DNA of 64,000 nt from Fomes fomentarius (Eukaryota > Basidiomycota > Agaricomycetes > Polyporales > Polyporaceae). Numbering within the stretch: position 1 is the first letter of the stretch; every line of letters starts with the position of its first letter. Position numbers and translations under genes: made by a program. Positions 34,818 to 46,252 of the stretch are shown in pieces. The stretch is taken from assembly GCA_022606135.1 (NCBI GenBank), contig JABYQN010000017.1, positions 248,001-312,000 of the forward strand, given 5' to 3'. The notes beneath the pieces are model-generated. The model did no database searches and was not told the DNA's origin. It saw only the letters and a program-made list of their open reading frames with translations.

Positions 34818-37090
34818 GGCACGACGAACTGCACCCAGACCCCACCTCACGGCGTCATCCCCCGGCCCGTCCTCCCGCGCAGATCCCGCACCTCGCGCTC
34901 CAGCTCGCCCAGCCTCCGCCTATCCTCGCGCCTCTCCCGCTCGAGCGCGCGCACCTGTCTCTCGAGCGCCTCGCAGCGCGCCCTCTCCTCCAGCCGCGCC
35001 TTGGTCGTGATCGGCAGCAGCTTGCCCACCTCGGTCCACCGCACCCAGCACGCGGCCATCTCCGCGCGCACGCCCACGGGGATCCGCGCGTGCTCCAGCG
35101 CGATGTCGAACGCGTCCGGCCACCGCAGCCCGCAGTGGACGGCGCACCCGAGCGGCAGCAGCTCGCTCAGGAACAGCGTGGCGCTTTCTGGGTGAGAGAC
35201 GGCGGAGAGCCCGACGGCGAGCGTCTCGAGGCGCTGGAAGCGAGGGACGTCTGTAGAAAGCGGGTGCGGGTGCGGGTGCGGGGGAGAGCGGGCGTCGATG
35301 TGCAGACCGAGGTGGCGCATGTTGACGCAGTGTCGCGCGAACGGGATCAGCGCGCGCAGCGTCAGGTGCGTCACGTTCGCCTCGGGGACCGGCTCGGGGT
35401 TCAGCTGCAGACTTTCCAGTCCCGGCCATCTGCTCGCCAGCTCCTCCATGTCGCCGTCGCCCAGGTTCAGCGCGTAGTCCCATCGGAGCTCGAAACGGCG
35501 CAGGCACCGTGCAGAGAACAGCGGCCGGAACGTGGCGATCGTCGGACGGTCCTGCATGCGCGGCGGGGGCGAGAGCGGCGAGTCGGGTGCGATGATGTAG
35601 TCGACGGAGAGCTCGACGAGCGACGTGCAGTGGTCGCGCACTGCTGCGAACAGGTCTCGCAGTGCGAACGAGGTTGCGGTGACAATGCTCTTGAAGTGGA
35701 GCTCCGTGAGCTGTGCGGGGAAGAGCGAGCTGCGTAGGAAGCGGGTGCCGTCCGCGACCTGTGCGCTGAACGACAGGTTTCGCAGGGCGGGGAACGCGTC
35801 GTCATCGATGACCGGGACAAAGCTGGCGACGTCAGCGCGGTTCCCGGGCTCCGCGCGCGCTGGATGAATGAGGTTCACCGTTACTATTCGCTCCAGGCGT
35901 GACAATGCGGTGAGGAGTCGGGGCGTGAGGCCGTATATTGGGACCGAGATTTGCTGGAGGTGGAGGAGGCCCTGGAGGAGGATGAGCACGGCGTCCTCCA
36001 GATTGCCCATTGACTCTTCGAGGCAGAGGTCGAGCGTAGTGATGTGGGTCGCACGTGCGCATATTCCACGCAGGTAGTCTGGAAGAGGAGGGGAGTCGGA
36101 TCGATACAAATGTAGACCAAGGTGTTTCACGCGCCGATGGAGGAACGCGAGGCAGAGCTGCTGGCGCTCGGGTGCACAGGGATACCACCGTATTGACTGC
36201 AGGTTGGGGAATATTTCGGGAGTGGGACAGGTCGCCTCGAGGTCCTCGAAGACCTTGGAGTGGAGGAGCGCCGGACGCTTGGATCTGTCGACGGCGGAGC
36301 GCATATGTCGATGGTCATGGCCTAGTCTGCGGACCCGATCAGAGTACCGCTGGAAGCGCTGCCAGTCTGTGGGCAAGAGAGGGCGTTTGAATGCCTGCTT
36401 GAGCCATGTCAGGACGGTGGGAAGCGGAGGAAGAGGAGAAAACTTCGCAGCTAGGCTATACCGACATAAGCGCCAGGCAGACGGCCGGTCGAGATCGAGA
36501 CTCGCTCGGGCTTGAGCGAGAGTGGAGCTAAGACGGTGAGCACCTTCTTGAGATCGTTCACTTCGAACCACAGCGAGTCGAGGGCGATGTCGGACCAGTG
36601 CTTGGAGACGCACGCGGCTCTTGCGAGCGTGGGCTGGTCGAGGTAGGAGAAAATCATAAGGAGGAGCTCGTCGATGTGGGCGAGAGAGCGAGTACTGCTG
36701 GGGTCCATGACGGGCGATGGTCCTGGCCGGGAGTGAGGGAAGAAGGCGAGAGAATTGCCGGTCTAATATATACGCAGGTCGCCGCGTCGCGTTCGATAGA
36801 CGGATAGAGACCGATAAGACCCCGGGCTTTCCAATTCGGAAGCCGCCTGCGCGCATAGATCTCGATCTGTTCTCATGTCAATATTCACCTTCCCAGCTCC
36901 CTCCGTCCTTGGTCGGTACGCGACTGCCGTCAGACATATCGAATGTCTTCCACGCCTCTGCGCTGAGTATATCCCGTGGCAATCGACGGAAAGAATGTTG
37001 GATGCCGGGCGAAATCAGTCGTACCTTTGCCATGGTTAATTACCGCCCGGTGTTCAACGTGTCCCAGGCGTTCGGCCTGCAAACAGCTCC
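34818..37090. repeat. Direct duplication, unit 2
   Basis: Second unit of the 2.27 kb duplication described at 24186-26455, 10.6 kb downstream and in the same orientation. Confidence 0.85.
34847..36708 (-). CDS. F-box/LRR protein, family F, copy F2
   Basis: Exons 36502-36708 and 34847-36394 (584 aa), with the same architecture as copy F1: F-box in exon 1, LRR-like body, coiled-coil tail. The F-box has one change near its centre (SYLDQPTLARAACVSKHW). The unspliced frame is also open through the intron and beyond to 36856, but that reading replaces the F-box with unrelated sequence. The two copies are nearly identical, so the duplication is recent or is kept alike by gene conversion. Both are free of stops and frameshifts. 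Confidence 0.8.
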
Positions 37091-38616
37091 CGAGGCGATG
37101 CCCGAGACCGGCTTACAAGTGTTGTGCGCTCTTCCGAGTTCCCGAATCATAACAGTGCCCTGATGTTTGGTCCGAGTGTTCGTTGTCGGCAACCGAGCCA
37201 ATTAATATCGCCATGCCGTAACGGGGCGCCCTGGACGCGATCTCGGCCACCGAAAGCGACGGACGGGAGCGGATCTTCCCTGTTCGGGACTACTCTACAG
37301 AATCCACTAATTTTGCGCAAGTGGAACACACAGAACAGCCAGCACTGTCTATTCCCCTTTCTATTAGTGAAACCCAGCCGGACGACCGTGGCAGGTGCGA
37401 ATGTGGAAAACATGTGGGGCGTCGGCTACTTGCTACAAATTCTTGAGCGTCCACAGTCAGCCTTCTGCGTTCCGGTTACTAAGCGTATTAGTTCCAGATC
37501 AGAACATCACGATGAGAATGAGATGGCTTCAAATCCGGGCACACTCCGGGGAATAACGGGAACATATTGCCTCCCAGTCACACGCGTGTCTCCACTTGGT
37601 CCATCAGTAACCCACACCATCGATGTCGTCAATCTGTCTAGCGCATATCTTGTCCCGGAATCGGAGATAGTATGGTACTGAGTACCAAGAGCCCAACCTC
37701 GAACGCCGATGCGATCCATCCGGTCTCCTCTCCGAGAGGAGCCATCTCCACGTCGTCCACCAGATATTACGACGCCTGACGGGACGCATACACCCAACGT
37801 CGTGGGGCAGTCTTTGGCTCTCCCGCTAGAAGAACGCGTGATCCGATAGGAAGACAGCGGGGTGAGTCAGACTAGGCCGCTTGCAAGGGTGGGTCTTACC
37901 CCAATAGAACAGCGAGCGCGCGCGTGCATTTAACACTGCCGTACTTGACTCCAGGGTCGACGGAGAGCACTTGGCAGCGGGCATGATGTGGCCCGTCGCC
38001 CGTGAGAGCCTCGAATGCCTGGCAGTTGCGTGGCTGGCAGCATTTGGACTGTGCGGACCGGTGAAGGTGAGTCCAGACAGCCTCAGACTGTCTTGGCGGA
38101 TGGACGCGCTGGGATTCTTTGGACGCGCACCCTCCGAGCGGAAATCTGAAGCTTTGAAGGCCGAGATGCGGTAAGGTGGTCGGACGGTCGGACAGAAGCT
38201 TGTGACGGGCGACAAGGTTCGGGCGACCTCGGATGGATAGAAGCGTCAGTCCGCCGCTAGACTCGGATCCCTGTGCGGCCAGCAGGAAGGTAACGATATC
38301 ATGACGAACAGAACAGCATCAGAAGCCGGTCATCAACTCCTAGTTCAAGACAGGAATATGTAACCTGTCTTGCAACGCGCTGCGCGTATCGAGCTTGATC
38401 ATGAGGATCTGGCCAGCGTGGCGCCAACAGTGTGGCGATGACAATGACATTCACCAGCCGCACAGCAATACCTAAAAGCACCACCACCACCACCACCACA
38501 TAGAACGTCAGCAACGCTGGCAAAATGTCCTCGGAGCAAACGAGAAGCTCACCAGGTGGATCCCACATGCTCCATTAGTACACGAGGTTTTCTTGTCGAC
38601 GCACGCGGAAGCCCGA
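37091..38616. other. Gene-poor stretch
   Basis: An open frame of 185 codons at 37124-37681 has no domain, start context or splice support. A CCA triplet run lies near 38480-38500. I see nothing else. Confidence 0.35.
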
Positions 38617-40030
38617 CCGCTGCTACATACACACGACATGCATCGATAACACTGAAAGCATAAAGAACACATCCCATAGATACCGGTATCCAATATCCTG
38701 ATAATTTCCGAGGCGCCACGGAACGTCCGTGGGTCAATTGCCGTAACAAGCAGGGTAAGTACCCGCACTCACTTCCAAGCGCCGACTTCCGTACACAACA
38801 TCACAATATCATGCATCCACCGTCCACATTCGCGCCCGCCGCGCCCATACCCAGCCGCTCCTCGAGGACCTTGCACCGCATCCTCAGATCCTCCACCTCG
38901 CCCTCGAGCGCGTCCCTCCGCGCCCGCTCCTCCATGCGCAGCCGGATGAGCAGCGGCACTGGCAGGACCGGTACCTGCCGCACCTCCTCCTACTGTCTGT
39001 AGAACTCGCCCAGGTCCGGGTCCGCAAGCACGCCGCGCAGGGCGTCGAGGTCGTCCCCCGACTCCGCGACGATCAGGCTCTCGTCGTGCGGCCAGTTCAC
39101 GCCGGAGACAAGGAGGCAGTCGGACGGGCAGAGTTCGCTGAGGAAGAGCGCGGCGGGCCCGGGATCCACGATGCTCGACACGCCGACATCCAGCCGCTGC
39201 AGGCTTTTGAACGGCACCGGGTGCGTCGTCGTCGTCGTTGCACTGAGGCGTGCGGCCGCGCGGACGCGGAGAGGTACAGCCCGAGCTCGCGCAGCCGCGG
39301 ACAGTGGCGAGCGAAGGGGACGAGTGCGTCGAGGGTGAGCGCGGAGGGCAGGGTTGAGGGCAGGGGCTGGCAGTCGAGGATGATGACCTCGAGCTCAGGC
39401 CAGCTTGACGCGATATCCTCGAGGTCGGCTTGGGATATCGCCAGCGGCGTGTCCCAGTGGATCTCGAACAGAGTCAGCTTCGCACACTTGAGAGCTGGGC
39501 GGAGGGTATCCCAGGTGAGTAGAGCAGCATGTCTGCAGGCGGGTTCGGGAGGAACACGAGTCCATGGGGCTCCCCGGAGTAGTTGATCGCGAGCTCGGCC
39601 AGCTGTGGGCAGTTCTCGGCGAGCGCGGTGAGGAACGCGTGCACTTGCGGTGGCGGCATGTACAGTGCCGGGAACGCGCCCTCTCCCATGACAGGTGTCC
39701 AGTCGGCGACATCCAACGCTTCTACACCGCCTTGCGACTCCATGAACTCAAACTGGACGACCTCGAGGTGCTCCTTGCGGGACAGCGCCTCCATGACCTT
39801 TGTTGTGAGCGTGAATGTGAATGTGGGCATGACTATCGCGCGGAGTTCCCACACGTCCGTCTCCATGTCGCGCACAGGGAAGGAGAACCGTAGAGATGAG
39901 AAGGACGGCGAATTCTTTCACATTTTCATGCATAGATTTGAGCGACAGGCGAAGCCGCTCGCCGCGCTTACGCGTCCATGTCAGCGAGGATAGCTTGGGA
40001 AATCAATAGGCGGTGGTCTGTGTTTGCGCG
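38617..40030 (-). pseudogene. F-box/LRR family F, copy F3 (truncated and frameshifted)
   Basis: Homologous to the gene at 46253-48293, including about 150 bp of 3' flank. The coiled-coil tail (MEERARRDALEGEVEDLRMR) is present but separated by a stop near 38990 from the LRR part. Segments are missing inside: about 35 codons around 39660 (ALY joins directly to MPPPQVHAF) and another before 39870. The 5' part with the F-box exon is gone. At 40028-40036 the sequence switches to the intron of the inverted copy of the 17877 gene. Confidence 0.8.
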
Positions 40031-40033
40031 AAG

Positions 40034-40581
40034 ACGAATCAGTACACTGCACGCTGAGACGCAGTAAATCGGTGACGCGCACCATCCGAGTCGCGGTACT
40101 CATACTCCTCCTACCATACAAATCACGTGTGTAGGTCGGCGTAGTTGGGTGAATCGAACTTGGAGTCGTCCGCAAGCGGAAGGAAGGCCATGTAGATGGG
40201 ATCGTCACCATGAAGGAGGTTGTGTGAGATAGGGGTGCATGACTCATACGGCGGGTACGGACGTGGTTCGTCGCAATCTGGGAATCGGATATCTTCCACG
40301 TGGAGATATTTGGGATGAATGCGGCCTATCGTGTCGACGGAGAAGCACATTGACTGAGAAGATACGTCCTTCGAGGCGATAGGCCTCGGTTCCGAGTGTT
40401 CGAGAGCGTCGAGGAGAGGGTCTAGTTGCGTGATTCGTGAGGAGCTAGCAGCCAAGTTGCGATCTGTGGCTCGCAGTGAAGCGAGTTTCTTAGCGGAGTA
40501 ATCCGGCTCCCAAGCGTGATAATCATTCCATGCTGCCCGGTATTGCGAAACCACCAGTCGCTTCGTTTGATCGTCACTCAT
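40034..40581 (-). pseudogene. Truncated copy of the 17877-18573 gene
   Basis: Starts with the same MSDDQTKRLVVSQY and is collinear to about 40120. It then has two stops not present in the left copy (GGA to TGA and CAG to TAG), and is cut inside the intron at about 40034, losing exon 2. Confidence 0.75.
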
Positions 40582-40857
40582 GTGGTGACTTGGACAAAGT
40601 TGCCCTGGGCTCTCGAAGCTCAGGATAGATCCTGGAGTGTAAGTTACTGTAGAAATGATCAATTGCTACCCTTAACATGCTCGGCTCCGCATAACTTACT
40701 ATCGAGAGGTCACAGTATGTAAAGGAGGTGCCGCCTTGCAACTTAGCGCTTCAGCCACAATCGCATTGTTTAATCCTGCTTGGCTCAATGACGCAAGCGG
40801 CGCCAATGCATGGTCTTGTCTCATCTTCATCCTAACTTTCCTGCTTTCTCGGTCTGT

Positions 40858-41304
40858 ATGGCTCTGGGGAAGACGAAGCTCCTCACTCTCGACCTCAACC
40901 CAAACACGCTCGTGTACACGAAACACAGGCTGACGAAGGCGGGACACAAGGGCGAGGTTGACGCCACAACATAACATATGCACCCCGCTGCCGCAAAGCC
41001 TGCGTACGACGCCGTCGCGCTTTTCTACGTCTTCCATTGCCGATCCGACCCGCTTCGCGAGAAAGCGGCGAACGTGTCCCACAATGTCGCCCCCCTCGCG
41101 CCTGGAGGTATTGTGGGCGGCACGACGATCCTGGGCGAGGGCGTGCGTATTCGCTTGCTCGGCCTCTACAACAAGAAGGGTGTCTTTGGAAACAGGGAGG
41201 ACTCGGAGGAGGTGCCGAGGAGTGCGCTTGACGTGACGCGATGTTTGCAGAATGTGAGGTGCGCGTCGCTGGGGTCATCGCACTCAGGCAATGCAGGCAG
41301 GTAA
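40858..41304 (+). pseudogene. SAM-dependent methyltransferase remnant (mirror copy)
   Basis: Begins MALGKTKLLTLDLNPNTLVY and stops early after KGEVDATT. Further on it reads AANVSHNVAPLAPGGIVGGT, then TILGEGVRIRLLGLYNKKGV and FGNREDSEEV. This completes the C-terminal methyltransferase pattern better than the left copy and supports the family call. N-terminal SAM motif absent. Confidence 0.6.
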
Positions 41305-41705
41305 GACTACGTAGGGTACCATGCTCTTGACTTATCCCTACCAGTAATGTTCTTTTACGATGTTAATCACCCTGTCAAGCACCTAAGCACCTACGGTAGG
41401 CGCTGCTGCTACTAAGAGCACTGCGGATTATGGATGGTGAGACTCGCCTGTCTGTTCCCTCTCAAACCGTTGTACTTGCGCCCGCGTGTTCCACACGGCT
41501 TCCACTGCTCATTTTCGCGGGATAGTAGCAGCGGCAAATGTTGACACACAAACATTCGGCGTCGTGAAAGATATCATAGATGTTGAATACACGAACACAC
41601 TACTCTTCTGGGTAGTGTGGATGAGGACAAACCGGGCTCTGCTCGTGTTATGTCAGATACACCCCCGTATATGAAGTAAATTGCGTACCAGTGACCGCTC
41701 CACAT

Positions 41706-43124
41706 TCACGCATCAATAACCTCCGTCCGCTGGACCAGCTCATTGATCGGACTCATGCCCTCTGGCAATGCACCCGAAATTTGGAGTCCAACGGTCTCCA
41801 TAGGGGGAGCCAATGAAAACAGCGCTCTGCAGAACTTCTGGAGATCAAACGTGATGAGCGAGAGTTCAGAGGCGGAAGATGGGCTGCTATCGCGCGGCGG
41901 GAGATTTTCAAGGTAATAGCAGCGGATTTCAAGTGTGAGCGTCAGGAGTTTGGGAAGTAGACTGATCGCGTTGACACCTTGCAGCTAGTGACATCGGCTG
42001 AGGATTTTCCACCTGCGTCTAGTAAAACAACGACACCTACCAGTGAACGTGGGGAGTCGTCAATGCTCTCATTGTAGAAGTCAATGGCGAGGTGTAGCTG
42101 CTCGAGATCCCGAAGACCATTTGCGGCTTGTTGCAAGGCCGTTTGGAAGGTTGCGAGGCACTTTGCAGACAAGCACAGCTCTGAATGAACCGGTCGCGCA
42201 TGCTCCATGGTTTCGGGGAAGAACCGCAGATCGCGCGATGTCGTCGTCCGAAAAAACTGGATAGCACGGATATGACAAGGTATTCCGAGGGTGTAGAGGT
42301 CCGACACACAGCCGAAAGAGGCATCTCCCAGACGAGGCCAACACTGACGCGCGTGGGCGCGCAGATTCCCTTCACGTTCAACCCGGCATGCAGCTTGGTC
42401 TTCCATGCCACCCATGAGTTCGTGGATAGTGAGCTGCGACACGTTGGGATACGCCTTGGCCCATTCGTCCAGCGTCCTGCCACAGCCGTCGACCCAGTGG
42501 GCGATCAGGGTGAGGCTCTTGACGCTGGGGTATATCAGGTATATCGGATTACCCCAGTCGTATTCACAACTGTGCCATAACCTGCATTGCAGTCGTACAA
42601 GGGTGTTCTACGCGCCCCCCAGCATCGCAGCGGGATGCATCCTAACGTTAAAGTCGTCCTCGCATTCCAAGCGCTCGAATCCAGCAGTGACGAGGAGCCA
42701 CTGCGCGCTCTCGAGTAAGAGGCATGTATGTTCTGCGGCATAACTGATTTTGAGGTGCTTGACGTTTTCGAGCGACGCGAGGGCGGCGCACAAGTCTGGA
42801 TGGGTGCTGAGAAGGAGGTCTGCATTTGTGAGCTCGAGGTAGTCGATAATCGGTGCTTGTTTGATCCCTTCCACTAATAGGGCCCGCTGTCCCCTGAGAT
42901 GAGACCGCGTAGAAAATGCCAGCGACATCTGTCCGCCGACATGAACTCCAGGAAAGAGTCGATGCAGCGGAACCCACAGTCGAGACATACCGGCTCTGCA
43001 ACCGCACGCTGTCCTGGTAGAGCGCGCGGCAGCAAAGCATGAGCGACAGGAGCGTCTCTGTTTCTGCATGCTCGACGACAGCACTCAGGATATCGCGGTT
43101 CAGCGAGGGCAGTGGGTGCGACAT
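41706..43124 (-). pseudogene. F-box-like MSHP family, copy C (broken)
   Basis: The family start (MSHPLPSLNRDIL, TLLSLMLCC) at 43124 shifts frame near 43000 after a short deletion. It continues with LLVEGIKQAPIIDYLELTNA and HTCLLLESAQW, shifts again near 42600, and then reads IHELMGGMEDQAAC, LGIPCHIRAIQFF and SLVG. The last exon ends at TGA 41706 with SLAPPMETVGLQISGALPEG, so the C-terminus is better kept than in copies A and B. It cannot encode a whole protein. Confidence 0.8.
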
Positions 43125-44083
43125 AACACTGATGATTAGAGAGAACCTGAGAGCTCATATGTTTGGGGTGTAGAAGGGATCGTACTTGATGCAACACGCC
43201 TAGCGCGACGAAGGCACTGGCCGAAGTTGAAAAGTCGTGGGCTCTTTCGCTCGCTTTAGTTTGACAACCGAAGTTACGGCAAACTCGGTTCCTTGAGTTC
43301 CGAGTCAGCCGGGTGGCCTCGGACCGTCCAAGCTCGCGGGCGTACTCTTCGGACCGTGGGGAGCACACCATGGATGGCTCGGTCATACAATGGTATCACG
43401 AGAGTTTCCTTTTAATGTGTACCACGAGTCTGGAGAGACGACGAGGCTGACAGGCTGTAGGCCTCCAAGTAGGGGCATGTGCACGAGGAAGAAAGTGAGA
43501 AGTGAAGGTCAAATGCGCCGTTGTATCGATATCCTGTCCGACCCTTGACATGCATGTAGATTGTTTGAATCATGTTTAGCATCTCTGCTCTCTGCTCGCT
43601 AGATCTGCGCCGCCCGTTTCGCCCGAATAAGCAGCGGGGGTCGGCCCGGCACCGCGTTCGAGACTCTGAGTCACTACTGTGAGTAAACGCTTGCGCTCCG
43701 GCAAGTTCAACATCCACGGTTGGACAACAAGCACTCTCAACCCTGCCACGGCACTTCTCATCTTGGCCTCCATACACTGTTGAACATATCTTCAAACTAT
43801 GGTAAGTCTCGAACAGCCTGTTCCAGAACATGTTATCCCTCTCGAGTACGACGTGACGAGGCTGTCGACTGATACTTGGACAAAACAGTACCCGATGTCA
43901 ACTGAGGAAATCATTGGTCGGAATAGTAGTTCAATGATTGAAATGGGGAACAAGTGAGTTGGTGTTCTTTTCACTCCCAGAGACAGCACCCAACGCCAAT
44001 TTTGTACTAGCCCCCTAAACGGATTAGCGCAACCGCACACGACACAGCCCCCACCTGCAACTCCGCCGACCTCTTCCGATATC
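43125..44083. other. Intergenic region
   Basis: Upstream sides of MSHP copy C and of the F-box gene at 44084. One 139-codon minus-strand frame (43412-43831) has no domain. Confidence 0.4.
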
Positions 44084-45703
44084 ATGAGGCACTTCGGCTT
44101 GACCCCGTTCCCCCATTCAGCCTATACTCCGACAGAGGAAGAGATTGGACGAGTTGTGGCTCTGAGTCGGCAGCTTCATGACTACGCCCGCACACTCTCT
44201 TCGCTTGCAAACTCCCATCGGAAGATCAATCGCCTACCGCAGGAGTTGATAGTGAGGATATTCTAAGAAGTGGGCGACATTGAGGGTTGGGAATGGTTAC
44301 GGCTCCTCCTAGTCTGCTGAGAGTGGCGGGCCGCGGGGCTCAGTGACGCAACATTGCGGTCTGATATCACCCTCCAAGACAGAAAAATTGGTGTCAAAGT
44401 CGACTTCCTGGAAAGGTGTCTCGTCTGGTCAAAGAACGCTGCCCTTTTAGTTGCATTCAACGGAACGCCATTAGTACCCTTTCGGTTCAACAAGATCGAG
44501 CCTCACCTTTCTCGCCTGCGCGAGCTACAACTTCGGGACCTCTATCATGGCGGTTTGAAGAGCTTCCTTGACAACACTATGTGCGAGTTTCCGACCCTCA
44601 CCACCTTCATGGCTGAAGAAAATCGTCGTGGTTTGGGTCCCTCCAACCATGCAATCGTGTTCAACAGTGCCCGGTTCCCCAAGCTACAGTTCCTGGCCAT
44701 CAAAGGTGTGGAAGTCGACGCCACCTCTTCCGAGTCTGTCCTTCCGAAGCTGATGAGGCTCAGACTCCAGGAGCTCGAAATCAGTGGGAGGTCGCTCGCC
44801 TTCTTGATTTCAAGATGTACTTCTCTCGAACATCTCGATCTACAAGACACGTCTTTCCTCCCATCTGCCACTAACTCCTTGGAGTATGTATCCGATACGG
44901 GAGGGCTATACAGGCTGAAGAAGCTGAAGACATTGTCTGTTTCTGCACCTGATTTCCACGGCCTGTACCGACAACTCTACATCTTCCGACACCGTGTCCA
45001 GATCCCCTTCGGAACCTACCGCACCTGCATCATCAATGGTGCTGGTGGGAAGTGCCGCCATAGCATCATCGTCGACAACGACCAGCTCCGTAAGGAGAGA
45101 AAGAACATGAAGGCGCTCCTGCATACACTGGTACTTTCGAAGTTTCCCCGGGGGAGCAAAACAGTCGACGACCACACTGCCCAGGTCTGTATCCGTCTCA
45201 CTATCTGCGTGAAGCTGGAGTACGACCTGCGCCCTGCGTGGCGCGAGCCCAATCCGCGTTGGGGATATTCGGACCTGGACGAGCTCGGTCGCATCCTCCA
45301 GGGAATCCCGGCCGCACGACTCAACATTCACTACGTCAACCGGACGACGTGTCAGGACGAACGTGGATGGCGCGCCTTCCTCGCAAACTTCCCGGACTGG
45401 CAGCGCCTCTCTGTTCGTGCACCCGCGCCTGTCGCATTCACCAGCGGTACGACCGGTGTGAAGCGCGTGCTCGACGCGCTGCAGCGGGGCTCATCGGAGG
45501 AGCATGCTGGAGTTTCTGAGGGCGCGTTTGTGCGCACGAAGTTGCAGAGGCTGGCGATCAGGAATTTCAATATGGTAGATCGCGACCGCTTCGATGCCGA
45601 TCTTTCGAGGATGCTCGAGAGCCGCAGGGCGGCGGGAGTGGCTTTGCAACAGGTGAAGATTGATCGGTGCATGTTCAATGTACCTCCAAGCTTGGAAGAG
45701 TAG
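44084..45703 (+). pseudogene. F-box/LRR gene with two stops in the F-box
   Basis: A single frame from Met 44084 to TAG 45703 except for two stops. An N-terminal helix (RVVALSRQLHDYARTLSSL) leads into the F-box: INRLPQELIVRIF-stop-EVGDIEGWEWLRLLLVC-stop-EWRAAGLSDATLRSDITL. The usual residues are Gln and Arg, so CAA became TAA (44264) and CGA became TGA. The following 449 codons are uninterrupted with LRR-like segments (LRELQLRDL, LQFLAIKGVEV, LEHLDLQDT, LKKLKTLSV). No intron that removes both stops keeps the frame. It may be newly dead, or be translated from the Met at 44354 as an F-box-less LRR protein. Confidence 0.7.
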
Positions 45704-45737
45704 GGAGACGATGTATGAGTCTCACGTTCTTGCTATT

Positions 45738-46075
45738 TCATCATGACTGAATCATCGGGTTCTGATACATTGAGCCCTTAGGCCTCAATGTCGAGATCTA
45801 CGAGCGATACTTTTGCCTTCTTGCCCTACTTGAGGCACATGTAGAATGCACTTATTTTCCAATGGCAAGCAGAGACGACGCTTAGACCTGCCGACAGCCC
45901 TAGCAACACACGAATGTTTGAGAAGAGCGGGAAGGGTATCTGATTTACGTTCGGACAGACGTCGATGGTGTTTGATACTTTAAACAGCATTCGAGCCTTC
46001 TTGTCAGTAATAGACAGGCATGTTGCGCACCCGCGTTCGCTTGCTCCCCATCCTTATACGGCATTGTCACACTAG
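45738..46075 (-). repeat. Repeat X, copy 2 (inverted)
   Basis: Reverse complement of 9754-10095. It sits directly between the end of the 44084 gene and the shared 3' flank of the F4/F3 duplication. Confidence 0.75.
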
Positions 46076-46252
46076 CTACTACATACACACGACATGCATC
46101 GATAACATTGAATGCATAAACAAGACATCCCATAGATATGGTATCCAATATCCTGATAATTTCCGAGGCGCCACGGAACGTCAGTGGGTCAATTACAGGG
46201 TAAGTACCCACACCCACACTCACCTCTAGACGTCGACTTCCGTGCACAACCA

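Larger units (their letters stand above)
40034..43124. repeat. Right arm of the inverted duplication (left arm 14737-18430)
   Basis: Reverse-complement match of the left arm in collinear order: uncharacterised gene, methyltransferase remnant, conserved spacer, MSHP copy. The arms are about 3.1 kb and 3.7 kb because the left carries about 600 bp more. The spacer between them is 21.6 kb. Confidence 0.85.

Noticed and set aside
36395..36856. Unspliced in-frame extension of copy F2 upstream of its LRR exon
   Set aside because: The F-box exon in another frame is conserved in four copies, so the intron is real and this extension is a shadow.
37124..37681. 185-codon open frame
   Set aside because: No domain, paralogue, or splice or promoter signals; probably chance.
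43412..43831. 139-codon minus-strand ORF
   Set aside because: No domain or context; coding-like length is expected by chance in this GC content.
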